Assembly: GCF_001456025.1 (NCBI RefSeq)
Contig: NZ_LMTZ01000155.1
Span: 1 to 58,780, forward strand
DNA: 58,780 nucleotides
Direction of reading: 5' to 3'
Source of the DNA: Mastigocoleus testarum BC008
GTDB taxonomy: Bacteria; Cyanobacteriota; Cyanobacteriia; Cyanobacteriales; Nostocaceae
The position numbers and the translations under genes were made by a program. Shown piece by piece: positions 16,924 to 25,590 of the stretch (the first letter of the stretch is position 1; the number at the start of each line of letters is the position of its first letter). The notes below the pieces were generated by a model. It was not told the origin of the DNA and made no database searches. It worked only from the letters and a program-made list of their open reading frames with translations.

Positions 16924-17298
16924 TCATGGCATGATTTGGTGGCCACTGTGACTAAATGTTTGATACACCAACTTGCCATTTTCCCGGATGCATAAGGAGA
17001 AAAATTTAATATTTTCCCAACAAGTATTAATGTTGTTAACTATTTTACGTTTTTTCTCAATGAGGCTTTCCACTGCAATTTGACTCGGACACAAAATCTC
17101 TAAAGTACCTGTACCATCTGTTTGATAGAGAATTCGAAATAAGCATTCTTGGAGCAAAGCCCGATTACAACCATCAAACAACTGTTGAAAGCGTCTGAGT
17201 TTTTCTCCTTCACTCATCTCACCAGTGAGTTTTGGATAAAACAAGTCTTCGCGCTCAAAATTGAATTCTTCGTCTTCGAAATTGTAGGAGTCGGTCAT
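16924..17298 (-). CDS. Conserved-looking hypothetical protein, 124 residues
   Basis: Not recognised. The N-terminal 30 residues are acidic and aromatic (DSYNFEDEEFNFEREDLF). The remainder has a compact alpha/beta look: GEKLRRFQQLFDGCNRALLQ, CLFRILYQ, GTLEILCPSQIAVESLIEKK, NNINTCWENIKFFSLCI, KLVYQTF. The last part resembles a strand-helix-strand domain ending in a hydrophobic strand, and there are four Cys without a metal-binding spacing. ATG at 17298, with GAGG about 12 bases upstream. It is divergent from clpB, with a 344-base shared upstream region. No signal peptide or TM segment. Confidence 0.65.
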   Translation of the reverse strand: MTDSYNFEDEEFNFEREDLFYPKLTGEMSEGEKLRRFQQLFDGCNRALLQECLFRILYQTDGTGTLEILCPSQIAVESLIEKKRKIVNNINTCWENIKFFSLCIRENGKLVYQTFSHSGHQIMP

Positions 17299-17642
17299 AT
17301 TTTTAGCTCTACCTCATCTTATTTCTGGCATCATAGTAACTCTATCTGAGTCATACAAAAAACATGGGTTTTTCAGTATTTAGGCGTTCAAGGATAATTA
17401 AGGTTTTAAGTAATCAAGCTGTCTAGGGGTATAAACAATCAGAAATGAAACTAAGTAAATTGACATCGTTTATCACAAATAATGGACGGTAATTCTACTT
17501 TCAGGGGTCGCGAACACCGATCCTGTCAGTTTTTCTGCTTTTCTACAATATTTAATAAGAACTGATATTTTCTATCTTAGTCATAATTCACAGCGCAAAG
17601 TAAGTCAGCGCTGAGTAAGTTATTCGTTTTCCTACTAAGCCT
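17299..17642. other. Divergent upstream region between the 124-residue gene and clpB
   Basis: 344 bases without a gene and without the heptamer or palindrome families seen elsewhere. It should carry both promoters. I looked for a CIRCE-type inverted repeat in front of clpB and did not see one. No clear ribosome site precedes the clpB ATG. Confidence 0.5.
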
Positions 17643-20270
17643 ATGCAACCTACTAATCCAGATAAGTTTACGGAAAAAGCTTGGGAAGCGATCGCCCATA
17701 CTCCAGATATTGCTAAACAAAATCATCAGCAGCAAATTGAAAGTGAGCATTTAATGAAAGCGCTGCTAGAGCAAGAAGGACTAACTAATAGTATTTTTAA
17801 TAAAGTTAGCGTCAGCGTTCAGCGAGTCCAGGAGTACACGGATCAATTTATCCAAAAACAACCAAAGGTTTCCGGTAGCAGTACTTCTGTATATCTCGGA
17901 AAAAGTTTAGATGGTCTTTTGGACCGAGCAGACGGTTATCGCAAAGAATTTGGCGATGAATATATTTCCATTGAGCACGTAATAATCGCTTACGCCAAGG
18001 ATAATCGTTTTGGTAAAGGTTTGCTCCAAGAATTTGGATTGAATGAAGCAAAGCTCAAAAATACCATTAAGCAAATTCGAGGAAACCAGAAAGTGACCGA
18101 TCAAAATCCAGAAGGTAAGTATCAATCATTGGAAAAATATGGGCGCGACCTGACAGAAGCAGCCCGAGAAGGTAAATTGGATCCGGTGATTGGAAGGGAT
18201 GATGAAATTCGCCGCACGGTGCAAATTTTATCCCGTCGCACGAAGAATAATCCGGTTTTAATTGGGGAACCGGGTGTTGGTAAAACTGCGATCGCTGAAG
18301 GTTTAGCCCAGCGCATTGTTACTGGTGATGTACCCCAATCTTTGAAGGACCGTCAATTAATTGCACTGGATATGGGTGCTTTAATTGCAGGAGCAAAATT
18401 CCGGGGTGAATTTGAAGAACGTCTCAAAGCGGTATTAAAGGAAGTTACCGAATCTGAAGGTAATATTGTTCTATTTATTGATGAAATTCATACCGTAGTC
18501 GGTGCTGGTGCGACCCAAGGTGCAATGGATGCGGGGAATTTATTAAAACCCATGTTGGCTCGGGGCGAATTGCGCTGTATTGGGGCGACAACTTTAGATG
18601 AATATCGTAAGTACATTGAAAAGGATGCAGCGCTAGAACGACGCTTTCAGCAGGTATTTGTCGATCAGCCCAGTGCAATAGATACAATCTCTATTTTACG
18701 GGGTTTAAAAGAACGGTATGAAGTCCACCACGGCGTGAAAATTGCCGATAATGCTTTAGTTGCTGCTGCAACTCTATCCAGTCGATATATTTCTGATCGC
18801 TTTTTACCGGATAAAGCCATTGACTTAGTTGATGAAGCAGCGGCTAAGTTAAAAATGGAAATTACTTCCAAACCAGAAGAGATTGACGAAATTGATCGGA
18901 AAATTCTCCAGTTGGAAATGGAGAAGTTATCGCTGCAAAAGGAAAGCGATCCCGCTTCTCGCGAACGTTTGGAAAGATTAGAAAAAGAATTAGCCGATCT
19001 CAAGGAAGAGCAACGGACTTTAAGCGCTCAGTGGGAATCGGAAAAAGGCGTAATCGCCAAAATTCAATCTGTCAAAGAAGAAATTGACCGGGTTAGTTTG
19101 GAAATTCAACAATCGGAACGCAACTACGACCTTAACCGGGCTGCCGAGTTAAAATATGGCAAGTTGACTGATTTACACCGTCAATTAGAAGCAGCCGAAG
19201 TTGAATTAACTCAAACTCAACATAGTGGAAAATCATTATTGCGGGAAGAGGTAACAGAATCAGACATTGCAGAAATTATTTCTAAGTGGACGGGGATACC
19301 GATCAGCAAATTAGTAGAATCCGAGAAAGAAAAATTACTTCACTTAGAAGAAGAACTGCACGGTCGAGTTGTGGGACAGGAAGAAGCAGTCACAGCAGTT
19401 GCAGATGCAATTCAACGTTCCCGCGCGGGACTTGCAGATCCTAACCGTCCCATTGCAAGTTTCATTTTCCTTGGTCCCACAGGTGTGGGTAAAACCGAAT
19501 TAGCAAAAGCTTTGGCGGTATATCTCTTTGACACCGAAGAAGCGATCGTGCGTATCGACATGTCTGAGTACATGGAAAAACACTCGGTTTCGCGGTTAAT
19601 TGGTGCTCCACCAGGTTACGTGGGTTACGATGAAGGCGGACAATTAACAGAAGCAATTCGTCGTCGTCCCTACGCAGTGGTATTATTTGACGAAATTGAG
19701 AAAGCTCATCCAGATGTTTTCAACATCATGTTGCAGATTCTCGATGATGGAAGGGTTACCGATGCTCAAGGTCACAGGGTAGATTTCAAAAATACTATTA
19801 TTATTATGACCAGCAATATTGGTTCCCAATACATCTTAGATGTTTCCGGGGATGACTCGCGCTACGAAGAGATGCGTCGTCGAGTTACAGAAGCAATGCG
19901 CAATAGTTTCCGTCCGGAATTTCTCAACCGGATCGATGAAAATATTATTTTCCACGCTCTACAAAAACCCCAGTTACGCAAAATTGTCCAATTACAAGTA
20001 GAAAGATTGCGTTATAGACTTAGCGATCGCAAGATGTCGTTGAAGTTATCCGACGGTGCTCTGGACTTTTTAGCAGAAATTGGCTATGACCCGGTTTATG
20101 GAGCGCGTCCCCTGAAGCGAGCAATTCAGCGCGAGTTGGAAACGCAAATCGCAAAATGTATTTTGCGGGGTGAATTCAATGATGGGGATACAATTTTTGT
20201 TGATGTTGAAAATGAACGGCTTTCTTTTAAGCGTTTGAGCGCCGATTTGATTACAACTGAGTCTAATTAA
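17643..20270 (+). CDS. clpB: ATP-dependent disaggregase chaperone ClpB
   Basis: 875 residues, normal ClpB length. It extracts and unfolds aggregated proteins together with DnaK/DnaJ/GrpE. Order: N-terminal Clp_N repeats (about 6-150), AAA1 with Walker A GEPGVGKTA near 208 and Walker B VLFIDEIHT, a long middle coiled-coil domain (about 410-525, KLSLQKESDP to LKYGKLTDLHRQ) that marks ClpB rather than ClpA/C, and AAA2 with Walker A GPTGVGKTE near 610 and VVLFDEIEKAHPDVFN. C-terminal D2-small domain with GARPLKRAIQRELE. Cyanobacteria usually have two ClpB copies; which one this is cannot be told here. ATG start. A hairpin terminator with T-run follows. Confidence 0.97.
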   Translation: MQPTNPDKFTEKAWEAIAHTPDIAKQNHQQQIESEHLMKALLEQEGLTNSIFNKVSVSVQRVQEYTDQFIQKQPKVSGSSTSVYLGKSLDGLLDRADGYRKEFGDEYISIEHVIIAYAKDNRFGKGLLQEFGLNEAKLKNTIKQIRGNQKVTDQNPEGKYQSLEKYGRDLTEAAREGKLDPVIGRDDEIRRTVQILSRRTKNNPVLIGEPGVGKTAIAEGLAQRIVTGDVPQSLKDRQLIALDMGALIAGAKFRGEFEERLKAVLKEVTESEGNIVLFIDEIHTVVGAGATQGAMDAGNLLKPMLARGELRCIGATTLDEYRKYIEKDAALERRFQQVFVDQPSAIDTISILRGLKERYEVHHGVKIADNALVAAATLSSRYISDRFLPDKAIDLVDEAAAKLKMEITSKPEEIDEIDRKILQLEMEKLSLQKESDPASRERLERLEKELADLKEEQRTLSAQWESEKGVIAKIQSVKEEIDRVSLEIQQSERNYDLNRAAELKYGKLTDLHRQLEAAEVELTQTQHSGKSLLREEVTESDIAEIISKWTGIPISKLVESEKEKLLHLEEELHGRVVGQEEAVTAVADAIQRSRAGLADPNRPIASFIFLGPTGVGKTELAKALAVYLFDTEEAIVRIDMSEYMEKHSVSRLIGAPPGYVGYDEGGQLTEAIRRRPYAVVLFDEIEKAHPDVFNIMLQILDDGRVTDAQGHRVDFKNTIIIMTSNIGSQYILDVSGDDSRYEEMRRRVTEAMRNSFRPEFLNRIDENIIFHALQKPQLRKIVQLQVERLRYRLSDRKMSLKLSDGALDFLAEIGYDPVYGARPLKRAIQRELETQIAKCILRGEFNDGDTIFVDVENERLSFKRLSADLITTESN

Positions 20271-20323
20271 TAAGTAAAACTAATATTGTTTTAAGGGTTG
20301 CTGTTAATAATTTTAGACTTGTG

Positions 20324-20355
20324 GAGGCGTAGCGTTGCTACGTCTCTAAGTTTTT
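20324..20355 (+). terminator. Hairpin terminator after clpB
   Basis: GAGGCGTAGC (20324-20333) pairs with GCTACGTCTC (20337-20346) with one G-T, loop GTT, and is followed by TAAG and six Ts. It lies 54 bases after the clpB stop and overlaps the 3' end of the convergent SUKH remnant. Confidence 0.65.
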
Positions 20356-20673
20356 TAAGGAAATATCTCGAATTTTGGGCAAATCTGAATCCAAAATTCT
20401 GTCATATCCATCCATCATAATTTCTAAAAATGACGAATATCTTACTGCTCCAGGATACCAGGTAGCAAATTCCCAAGCCTCCCATTCACCATCATCAAAT
20501 ATTATTTGTGGATTGAGCAAAATTAATCCTTTTTCTTCCTCTCCCCCTATAACTAAAGTTGTCGGTAAATATTCATTCCTATAGGAATCTGCATATTCTT
20601 CATAATTAAAGTATTCTTCGTCAGATATAGAAAATAATTCCAATCAAAGAAATCATATTCCTTTACCGTAGGT
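20338..20673 (-). pseudogene. 5'-truncated SUKH (SMI1/KNR4-like) protein
   Basis: The readable frame holds the C-terminal part of a SUKH-fold protein: TVKEYDFFDLELFSISDEEY, YRNEYLPTTLVIGGE, GLILLNPQIIFDDGEWEAWE, FATWYPGAVRYSSFLEIMMD. Family members are about 150-190 residues and often act as immunity proteins to contact-dependent nuclease toxins. Here homology continues upstream of the first possible start (TTG at 20643) to an in-frame TAA at 20674-20676, and no ATG exists between. The N-terminal third is therefore lost. No toxin partner is visible nearby. A functional short form from TTG cannot be excluded. Confidence 0.65.
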
Positions 20674-20698
20674 TATAAAAATTACAGACTAATATTAA

Positions 20699-21550
20699 TC
20701 AAGATCCAGAGACATTAACATTACGAAATTCTACTTTGATATCGTTGTTATAATAGGAACTTTTCAAAGTTGAAGTAATTTCAAATACATCTATCTCATC
20801 TGTTTCTAATGGAACATTCTCAAACATGAAAATAGCTTTAATTGGTACATCTTTAATTAGATTATTGCTGGTTCTACCCCATCGAGTAACATCGCTACCA
20901 AATTGAATTTTTTCGGCGATGCTTTCCTGACCTGCATCTAATATTCTGCTTCTTCTATCCTCATTTCCACGCAAAGCAGAATACAACTCAATTTTGACAT
21001 TTTCTTGCGTACTTATAATCGCTACAGAACATCTTATACTTTGAGTTTGGACATTTATATTTAATTTCTCACATTTTTGTAATTCAAATAAAAGCCCTTG
21101 ATATTCAAAAGACTTATTACTTACACTTGCAGATTGAGGTGAAGCTAATGTAGTTACTTCTGGAGTTGGTGGTGTAATATTTGCTTGTGGTGTAAGTGTG
21201 GTATTTGCTTCTGGAGAAGGTGTGATTATTTCTGCAGGGGAAGGTGTAATAGTTGCTTTTGGTGAAGGAGTAGTATCTTGTTGTAAAGGAGTTATTTCTT
21301 GTACTGGAGAAGGTGTAGCGATACGCGAAGCGTCGCCTGCGGCTATCACCTCTGATGAAGCTTTAGAAGTTTCATTAACCTGTGCTCGTTCGAGCTTTCT
21401 TTCATTTATAAATAAAAATACCAAAGCCACACCCATTGCAAATACAATCAGAGTTAAAAAAACTACTAAAGAAGACAAAAGCATTAGTCTTTTTTTCTGA
21501 TTTTTCTCATCTAATTTTTGACTTGGAGACGAATCTCTTTCATTTTTCAT
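20699..21550 (-). CDS. Membrane-anchored protein with Pro/Thr-rich linker, unknown C-terminal domain
   Basis: About 283 residues. A short basic cytosolic N terminus (KLDEKNQKKR) precedes one TM helix (LMLLSSLVVFLTLIVFAMGV, residues about 22-50), then a linker of about 100 residues with repeated ITPSP/TPSPEA motifs, then a C-terminal domain (about 150-283) with strands such as FEYQGLLFELQKCEKLN, IRCSVAIISTQENVKIELYS and KVEFRNVNVSG, reminiscent of a DUF4352-like beta sandwich. The protein probably sits in the plasma membrane with the domain outside. ATG at 21550; an upstream TTG at 21601 is less likely. A dispersed palindrome is inserted in frame in the linker. Function unknown. Confidence 0.7.
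   Translation of the reverse strand: MKNERDSSPSQKLDEKNQKKRLMLLSSLVVFLTLIVFAMGVALVFLFINERKLERAQVNETSKASSEVIAAGDASRIATPSPVQEITPLQQDTTPSPKATITPSPAEIITPSPEANTTLTPQANITPPTPEVTTLASPQSASVSNKSFEYQGLLFELQKCEKLNINVQTQSIRCSVAIISTQENVKIELYSALRGNEDRRSRILDAGQESIAEKIQFGSDVTRWGRTSNNLIKDVPIKAIFMFENVPLETDEIDVFEITSTLKSSYYNNDIKVEFRNVNVSGS
21318..21350. repeat. Dispersed palindromic repeat inserted within a coding sequence
   Basis: GCGATACGCGAAGCGTCGC followed by CTGCGGCTATCACC lies inside the linker of the 20699-21550 gene. Its GC-rich palindromic style matches spacer repeats elsewhere in the window, and differs sharply from the surrounding Pro/Ser/Thr codons. It is read as VIAAGDASRIA without a stop or frameshift. 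Confidence 0.7.
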
Positions 21551-21993
21551 ATTTGTCACTCTCAAACTCTTAATTGCATTAAATAAATCGACTAAATACA
21601 AATAAGATGAAACTATTGATACCGTTTGCTTTTAGTATTAATAATTACATCAATTTTTCTTCATTTCACAGTAAAAATAAACATCATAAAAACATGTCAT
21701 TCTGGATTATATCCAAAAGCATGTTTGCAAAAATTAGAAATTTTTTGAGCGAAATAAAATTGAAATATAAAATTAGATGACTATAGTAATTTGTATTAGT
21801 TGCAATAATTGCTAAATCAATTTTTAAGATTGTAAATGGAGATTTTCTCAAGTAAGTTTGAACAGAGCAACTCAATTACAAAGTAACAATCTTGAGCATG
21901 CTACTAAATAAAGGTATTCACTAGTGTTGAAAGACGAAACTTATGACCTCATAATTTAGTCGCGTTTCTAAAGAGAAAGGAAAGGAATAAGTC
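21551..21993. other. AT-rich spacer, no gene seen
   Basis: 443 very AT-rich bases upstream of the membrane-anchored protein gene and of a small open frame at 21994. It must contain the divergent upstream signals. No repeat family and no protein-like frame were seen. Confidence 0.5.
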
Positions 21994-22101
21994 ATGTTTC
22001 AGCTTAATAGCTTAATAGGTATGTGGAAGGAATTTGGAACTGTGGGACGTATCCCTATCGTTTACCAATTGATTCGAAAGTGTTACCAACCGAAGATTTG
22101 A
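21994..22101 (+). CDS. Possible 35-residue small protein upstream of the rbc operon
   Basis: ATG at 21994 to TGA at 22099-22101. The peptide reads MFQLNSLIGMWKEFG, TVGRIPIVYQLIRK, CYQPKI: an amphipathic, basic, aromatic-containing sequence with natural codon use in an otherwise extremely AT-rich stretch. An AAAGGAAAGGA box lies 6-16 bases before the ATG, one of the best ribosome sites in the window. I do not recognise a family. It is about 900 bases before rbcL, on the same strand. Confidence 0.5.
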   Translation: MFQLNSLIGMWKEFGTVGRIPIVYQLIRKCYQPKI

Positions 22102-23007
22102 ACGCACAGAGAAAAACAATAAAAGTATACATAATAACAGCAAAGTATGGGAGTATTACTTATTTCCACTTGCTGTTTCTTAATTTTTTGTCTAGTTGAA
22201 GCAGTATCATACATGCGCACTCATTCATCTTCACTTTAATTATATTTACAAATCTCAATATTTATTCTCGCTTTTTTAAAACGAAAACAAAATAAATGTG
22301 CTTATACAAGACGAATTAAAAGTCAAATTAATTTATCAAATTATTCTGAAGATTTTGAGACTTTGCTTATTTAAGGTCTGAAATCTTAGACAAATAGGTG
22401 TTTTATGTTCTCAAGTCGAATTTAACTACTACTTAAAAGTCGCATTTGTAAAGTTTTCGCAACATATTGTTAAAAAATGATTTAATAAGAAAATTAAATC
22501 AAAAAGTTAAAAATCTTCAAAGAATAACTTATTACATTCTTGATATATTGTGGATCAGGCTACAAATTACGCGGTGTGCAGTTGTTCAATTTTTTTTATC
22601 GCGACTCTAAGTTAATGCAATCGGAGGATAATCCTTATTTTTCTAGTGGGAATGAGGGTCATGTTCTGGGAAAATTGTATCTGATGGGTATTAGATGCAT
22701 CCAAAAACTTGATTCAAACCAACGGAAAATGATGAAGTGACTTCTCTTTTGGAGAAAACTTAAGGTTGAACAAAGTCTAAAAAAGATTAGTGGAGTATAA
22801 AGGAAAACGGATACGATAATCTTTGTCTTTCACTAAGTGTTCCTAAAAGAACCAGAAAAAGAACGAAATATAACCCTCTACCTGAGGGAGTTTCTAATAA
22901 ACATTTTTTCTTGATTTTCCCCTTTCATAGGGAGCAAGAGGAGTGGTAAAGAAAATTCGCAGATCGACGTAATTTGTTGTAAGTAAAGAGTGACTTGGAA
23001 GGGAAAT
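22102..23007 (+). promoter_or_regulatory. Long 5' region of the rbc operon
   Basis: About 900 bases without a convincing gene. Cyanobacterial rbcL genes commonly have long leaders, so promoter and leader are expected here. An imperfect hairpin CCCTC/GAGGG lies near 22874-22888. GGAAGGG at 22997-23003 is the rbcL ribosome site. An open frame at 22540-22740 starts at TTG with no ribosome site and is not accepted. I could not place a -10 element or regulator site with confidence. Confidence 0.45.
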
Positions 23008-24438
23008 ATGTCTTACGCTCAAACGAGGACTCAGTCAAAATCAGGATATGAGGCAGGTGTAAAGGATTATCGATTAACTTACTACACACCCGATTACACA
23101 CCAAAAGATACGGACCTTTTAGCGGCGTTCCGTATGACCCCCCAGCCAGGAGTACCTCCAGAGGAAGCCGGTGCTGCAGTTGCTGCTGAGTCTTCTACCG
23201 GTACATGGACCACTGTATGGACCGATTTGTTAACCGACCTGGATCGCTACAAAGGTCGTTGTTACGATATCGAGCCAGTACGTGGTGAAGATAACCAGTA
23301 CATCTGTTACGTAGCTTATCCTTTGGATTTGTTTGAAGAAGGTTCTGTAACCAATATGTTGACCTCAATTGTAGGTAACGTATTTGGTTTTAAAGCTCTG
23401 CGTGCATTACGTTTGGAAGACTTACGTATTCCCGTTGCTTACCTCAAAACTTTCCAAGGACCTCCCCACGGTATCCAAGTTGAGCGCGATAAAATCAACA
23501 AATATGGTCGTCCTTTACTCGGTTGTACCATTAAGCCCAAGTTAGGTTTATCTGCGAAGAACTACGGACGCGCCGTATACGAATGTTTGCGTGGTGGTTT
23601 GGACTTCACCAAAGATGATGAAAACATCAACTCTGCTCCATTCCAACGTTGGCGCGATCGCTTTACATTTGTGGCTGATGCAATCCACAAAGCACAAGCA
23701 GAAACTGGCGAAATCAAAGGTCACTACCTAAACGTTACCGCTCCTACCTGCGAAGAAATGCTCAAGCGTGCTGAGTACGCGAAAGAACTCAACATGCCCA
23801 TCGTAATGCATGACTACTTAACAGCAGGTTTCACAGCTAACACCACATTGGCTCGTTGGTGTCGTGATAACGGTTTGTTGCTACACATTCACCGAGCTAT
23901 GCACGCGGTTATCGACCGTCAGAAGAACCACGGTATTCACTTCCGGGTATTGGCTAAGTGTTTGCGGATGTCTGGTGGTGACCACATTCACACCGGTACA
24001 GTAGTTGGTAAGTTAGAAGGTGAACGCGGCATTACAATGGGCTTCGTTGACTTACTACGTGAGAACTATGTTGAACAAGATAAGTCTCGCGGTATTTACT
24101 TTACCCAAGATTGGGCTTCTATGCCTGGTGTAATGGCAGTTGCTTCTGGTGGTATTCACGTATGGCACATGCCCGCGCTAGTAGAAATCTTTGGTGATGA
24201 CTCCGTACTACAGTTTGGTGGTGGTACTTTAGGTCACCCTTGGGGTAATGCTCCTGGTGCTACAGCGAACCGCGTAGCTTTAGAAGCTTGTGTCCAAGCT
24301 CGTAACGAAGGACGTAACTTGGCTCGCGAAGGTAATGACATTATCCGTGAAGCTGCAAAATGGTCTCCAGAATTGGCTGCTGCTTGCGAACTTTGGAAAG
24401 AAATTAAGTTCGAGTTTGAAGCAATGGATACCGTCTGA
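23008..24438 (+). CDS. rbcL: RuBisCO large subunit, form IB
   Basis: 476 residues, full length. It carboxylates (or oxygenates) ribulose-1,5-bisphosphate in carboxysomes as an L8S8 enzyme with RbcS. Active-site signatures: TIKPKLGLS (Lys near 175), GGLDFTKDDEN (the Lys that is carbamylated, near 201, and the Mg-binding Asp-Glu), HIHRAMHAV, SGGDHIHTGTVVGKLEGE (mobile loop 6 Lys) and SGGIHVWHMPAL. The start is ATG at 23008 (MSYAQTRTQ) after GGAAGGG; the upstream GTG at 22990 is rejected. First gene of rbcL-rbcX-rbcS. Codon use is the optimised type expected for a highly expressed gene. Confidence 0.99.
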   Translation: MSYAQTRTQSKSGYEAGVKDYRLTYYTPDYTPKDTDLLAAFRMTPQPGVPPEEAGAAVAAESSTGTWTTVWTDLLTDLDRYKGRCYDIEPVRGEDNQYICYVAYPLDLFEEGSVTNMLTSIVGNVFGFKALRALRLEDLRIPVAYLKTFQGPPHGIQVERDKINKYGRPLLGCTIKPKLGLSAKNYGRAVYECLRGGLDFTKDDENINSAPFQRWRDRFTFVADAIHKAQAETGEIKGHYLNVTAPTCEEMLKRAEYAKELNMPIVMHDYLTAGFTANTTLARWCRDNGLLLHIHRAMHAVIDRQKNHGIHFRVLAKCLRMSGGDHIHTGTVVGKLEGERGITMGFVDLLRENYVEQDKSRGIYFTQDWASMPGVMAVASGGIHVWHMPALVEIFGDDSVLQFGGGTLGHPWGNAPGATANRVALEACVQARNEGRNLAREGNDIIREAAKWSPELAAACELWKEIKFEFEAMDTV

Positions 24439-24579
24439 TCGTTTAAGTAGGAAGTAAAAAGATAAAGGACCGAATTCAAATATTTAAGTATTTAAGAGAA
24501 ATATAGTTGTTTTTCTTTTGACTCTTTTCTTTTGGATTTTGACTTTTAACTTTTTACTTATTACGGGCTGGGGTCAAGC

Positions 24580-24984
24580 ATGAATATTAAACAAATTGCG
24601 AAGGACACAGCTAAGACGCTGCAAAGCTACCTGACTTATCAGGCTGTGAAAACGGTGATAGCTCAACTCAGTGAAACCAATCCACCTTTGTCGCTTTGGC
24701 TACATCGCTTTTCTGTTAAGGATAAAATTCAAGATGGGGAAGCGTATATCGAAGATTTATCTCGTGAAAGTCCGGATTTGGCTTTACGAATAATGACAGT
24801 CAGAGAACATTTAGCGGAGGAAGTTACAGAATACTTACCGGAAATGGTGAGTGCTGGGATTACACAAGCGAATATGGAGCACCGTCGCAAGCATCTTGAG
24901 CGAATAACGCAATTAGATATTTCTAACCCCAGTTCGGGATCCCAACAGCAGCAATCTTCGGATCCTAGTTCAGATAATCTTTAG
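24580..24984 (+). CDS. rbcX: RuBisCO assembly chaperone RbcX
   Basis: 134 residues. A homodimeric helical chaperone that clasps the C-terminal tail of newly folded RbcL and helps form the RbcL8 core. Recognised by MNIKQIAKDTAKTLQSYLTY at the N terminus, LSETNPPLSLWLHRFS, DGEAYIEDLSRESPDLALRI and EMVSAGITQANMEHRRKHLE, followed by a variable Ser/Gln-rich tail. It lies between rbcL (141 bases upstream) and rbcS, the classic arrangement in heterocystous cyanobacteria. Confidence 0.97.
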   Translation: MNIKQIAKDTAKTLQSYLTYQAVKTVIAQLSETNPPLSLWLHRFSVKDKIQDGEAYIEDLSRESPDLALRIMTVREHLAEEVTEYLPEMVSAGITQANMEHRRKHLERITQLDISNPSSGSQQQQSSDPSSDNL

Positions 24985-25120
24985 TCAGTGAATAATTAAC
25001 AGTGAACAGTTAGTTGGTAATTGTTAGCGCAGCGTGCGCGACAGCGCATTAACTGGTAACTGGTAACTGACAACTGACAACTGATAAATGTCAAATTTCG
25101 CAAAATAATTAATATTCGCC

Positions 25121-25462
25121 ATGCAAACTTTACCAAAAGAACGTCGTTACGAAACCCTTTCTTACCTTCCTCCCCTCAGTGACGCTCAAATTAATCGTCA
25201 GATCCAATATATTTTAGAGCAAGGTTATTTCCCAGCAATTGAATTCAACGAAACCTCTGAACCTACAGAGATCTATTGGACAATGTGGAAATTACCCTTG
25301 TTCAACGCTAGAAGCACCCAAGAAGTTTTGAACGAGATTCAAGCTTGTCGTTCTCAGTATCCTAGCTGCTTTATTCGTGTTGTTGGTTTTGACAATATCA
25401 AGCAGTGTCAAATTCTCAGCTTTATCGTTCACAAACCCAACCAAGGCGGTTACAGATACTAA
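25121..25462 (+). CDS. rbcS: RuBisCO small subunit
   Basis: 113 residues, usual for cyanobacteria. It caps the RbcL octamer and is needed for full activity and carboxysome packaging. Signatures: MQTLPKERRYETLSYLPPLS, QINRQIQYILEQGYFPAIEF, YWTMWKLPLF, ECRSQYP-like NEIQACRSQYP and VVGFDNIKQCQILSFIVHKP. ATG at 25121. The 136-base gap from rbcX carries GGTAACT/GACAACT heptamers and a GCGCAGCGTGCGCGACAGCGC-like palindromic spot, seemingly later insertions. The operon ends in a strong terminator. Confidence 0.98.
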   Translation: MQTLPKERRYETLSYLPPLSDAQINRQIQYILEQGYFPAIEFNETSEPTEIYWTMWKLPLFNARSTQEVLNEIQACRSQYPSCFIRVVGFDNIKQCQILSFIVHKPNQGGYRY

Positions 25463-25538
25463 AAATTCAATTTTATTTTGGATTGAATTTGAATCAAAGC
25501 TTTTCAGACAAATATTACCTTACCTGAAGAATTGAGTT

Positions 25539-25567
25539 CCTCCCCGTATTCAACGGGGAGGTTTTTT
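25539..25567 (+). terminator. Rho-independent terminator of the rbc operon
   Basis: CCTCCCCGT (25539-25547) pairs perfectly with ACGGGGAGG (25553-25561), loop ATTCA, followed by six Ts. The textbook form and position (77 bases after rbcS) make it the operon terminator. The kinase gene converges from the other side. Confidence 0.93.
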
Positions 25568-25590
25568 GTGGTTTTGGGATCGTAGAAGTA

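Noticed and set aside
16685..16951. 88-codon open frame
   Set aside because: Much of it translates the TTACTCA/TTACTTA heptamer run (LLITHYLLLITYYY-like) and it overlaps the end of the minus-strand gene.
22540..22740. 66-codon open frame upstream of rbcL
   Set aside because: It starts at TTG with no ribosome site, has no recognisable pattern, and lies in the expected long rbcL leader region.
24234..24479. Antisense open frame over rbcL
   Set aside because: Shadow of a highly expressed gene's codon pattern; no independent evidence. The same reasoning applies to antisense frames over clpB, the helicase and the SpoIIM gene.
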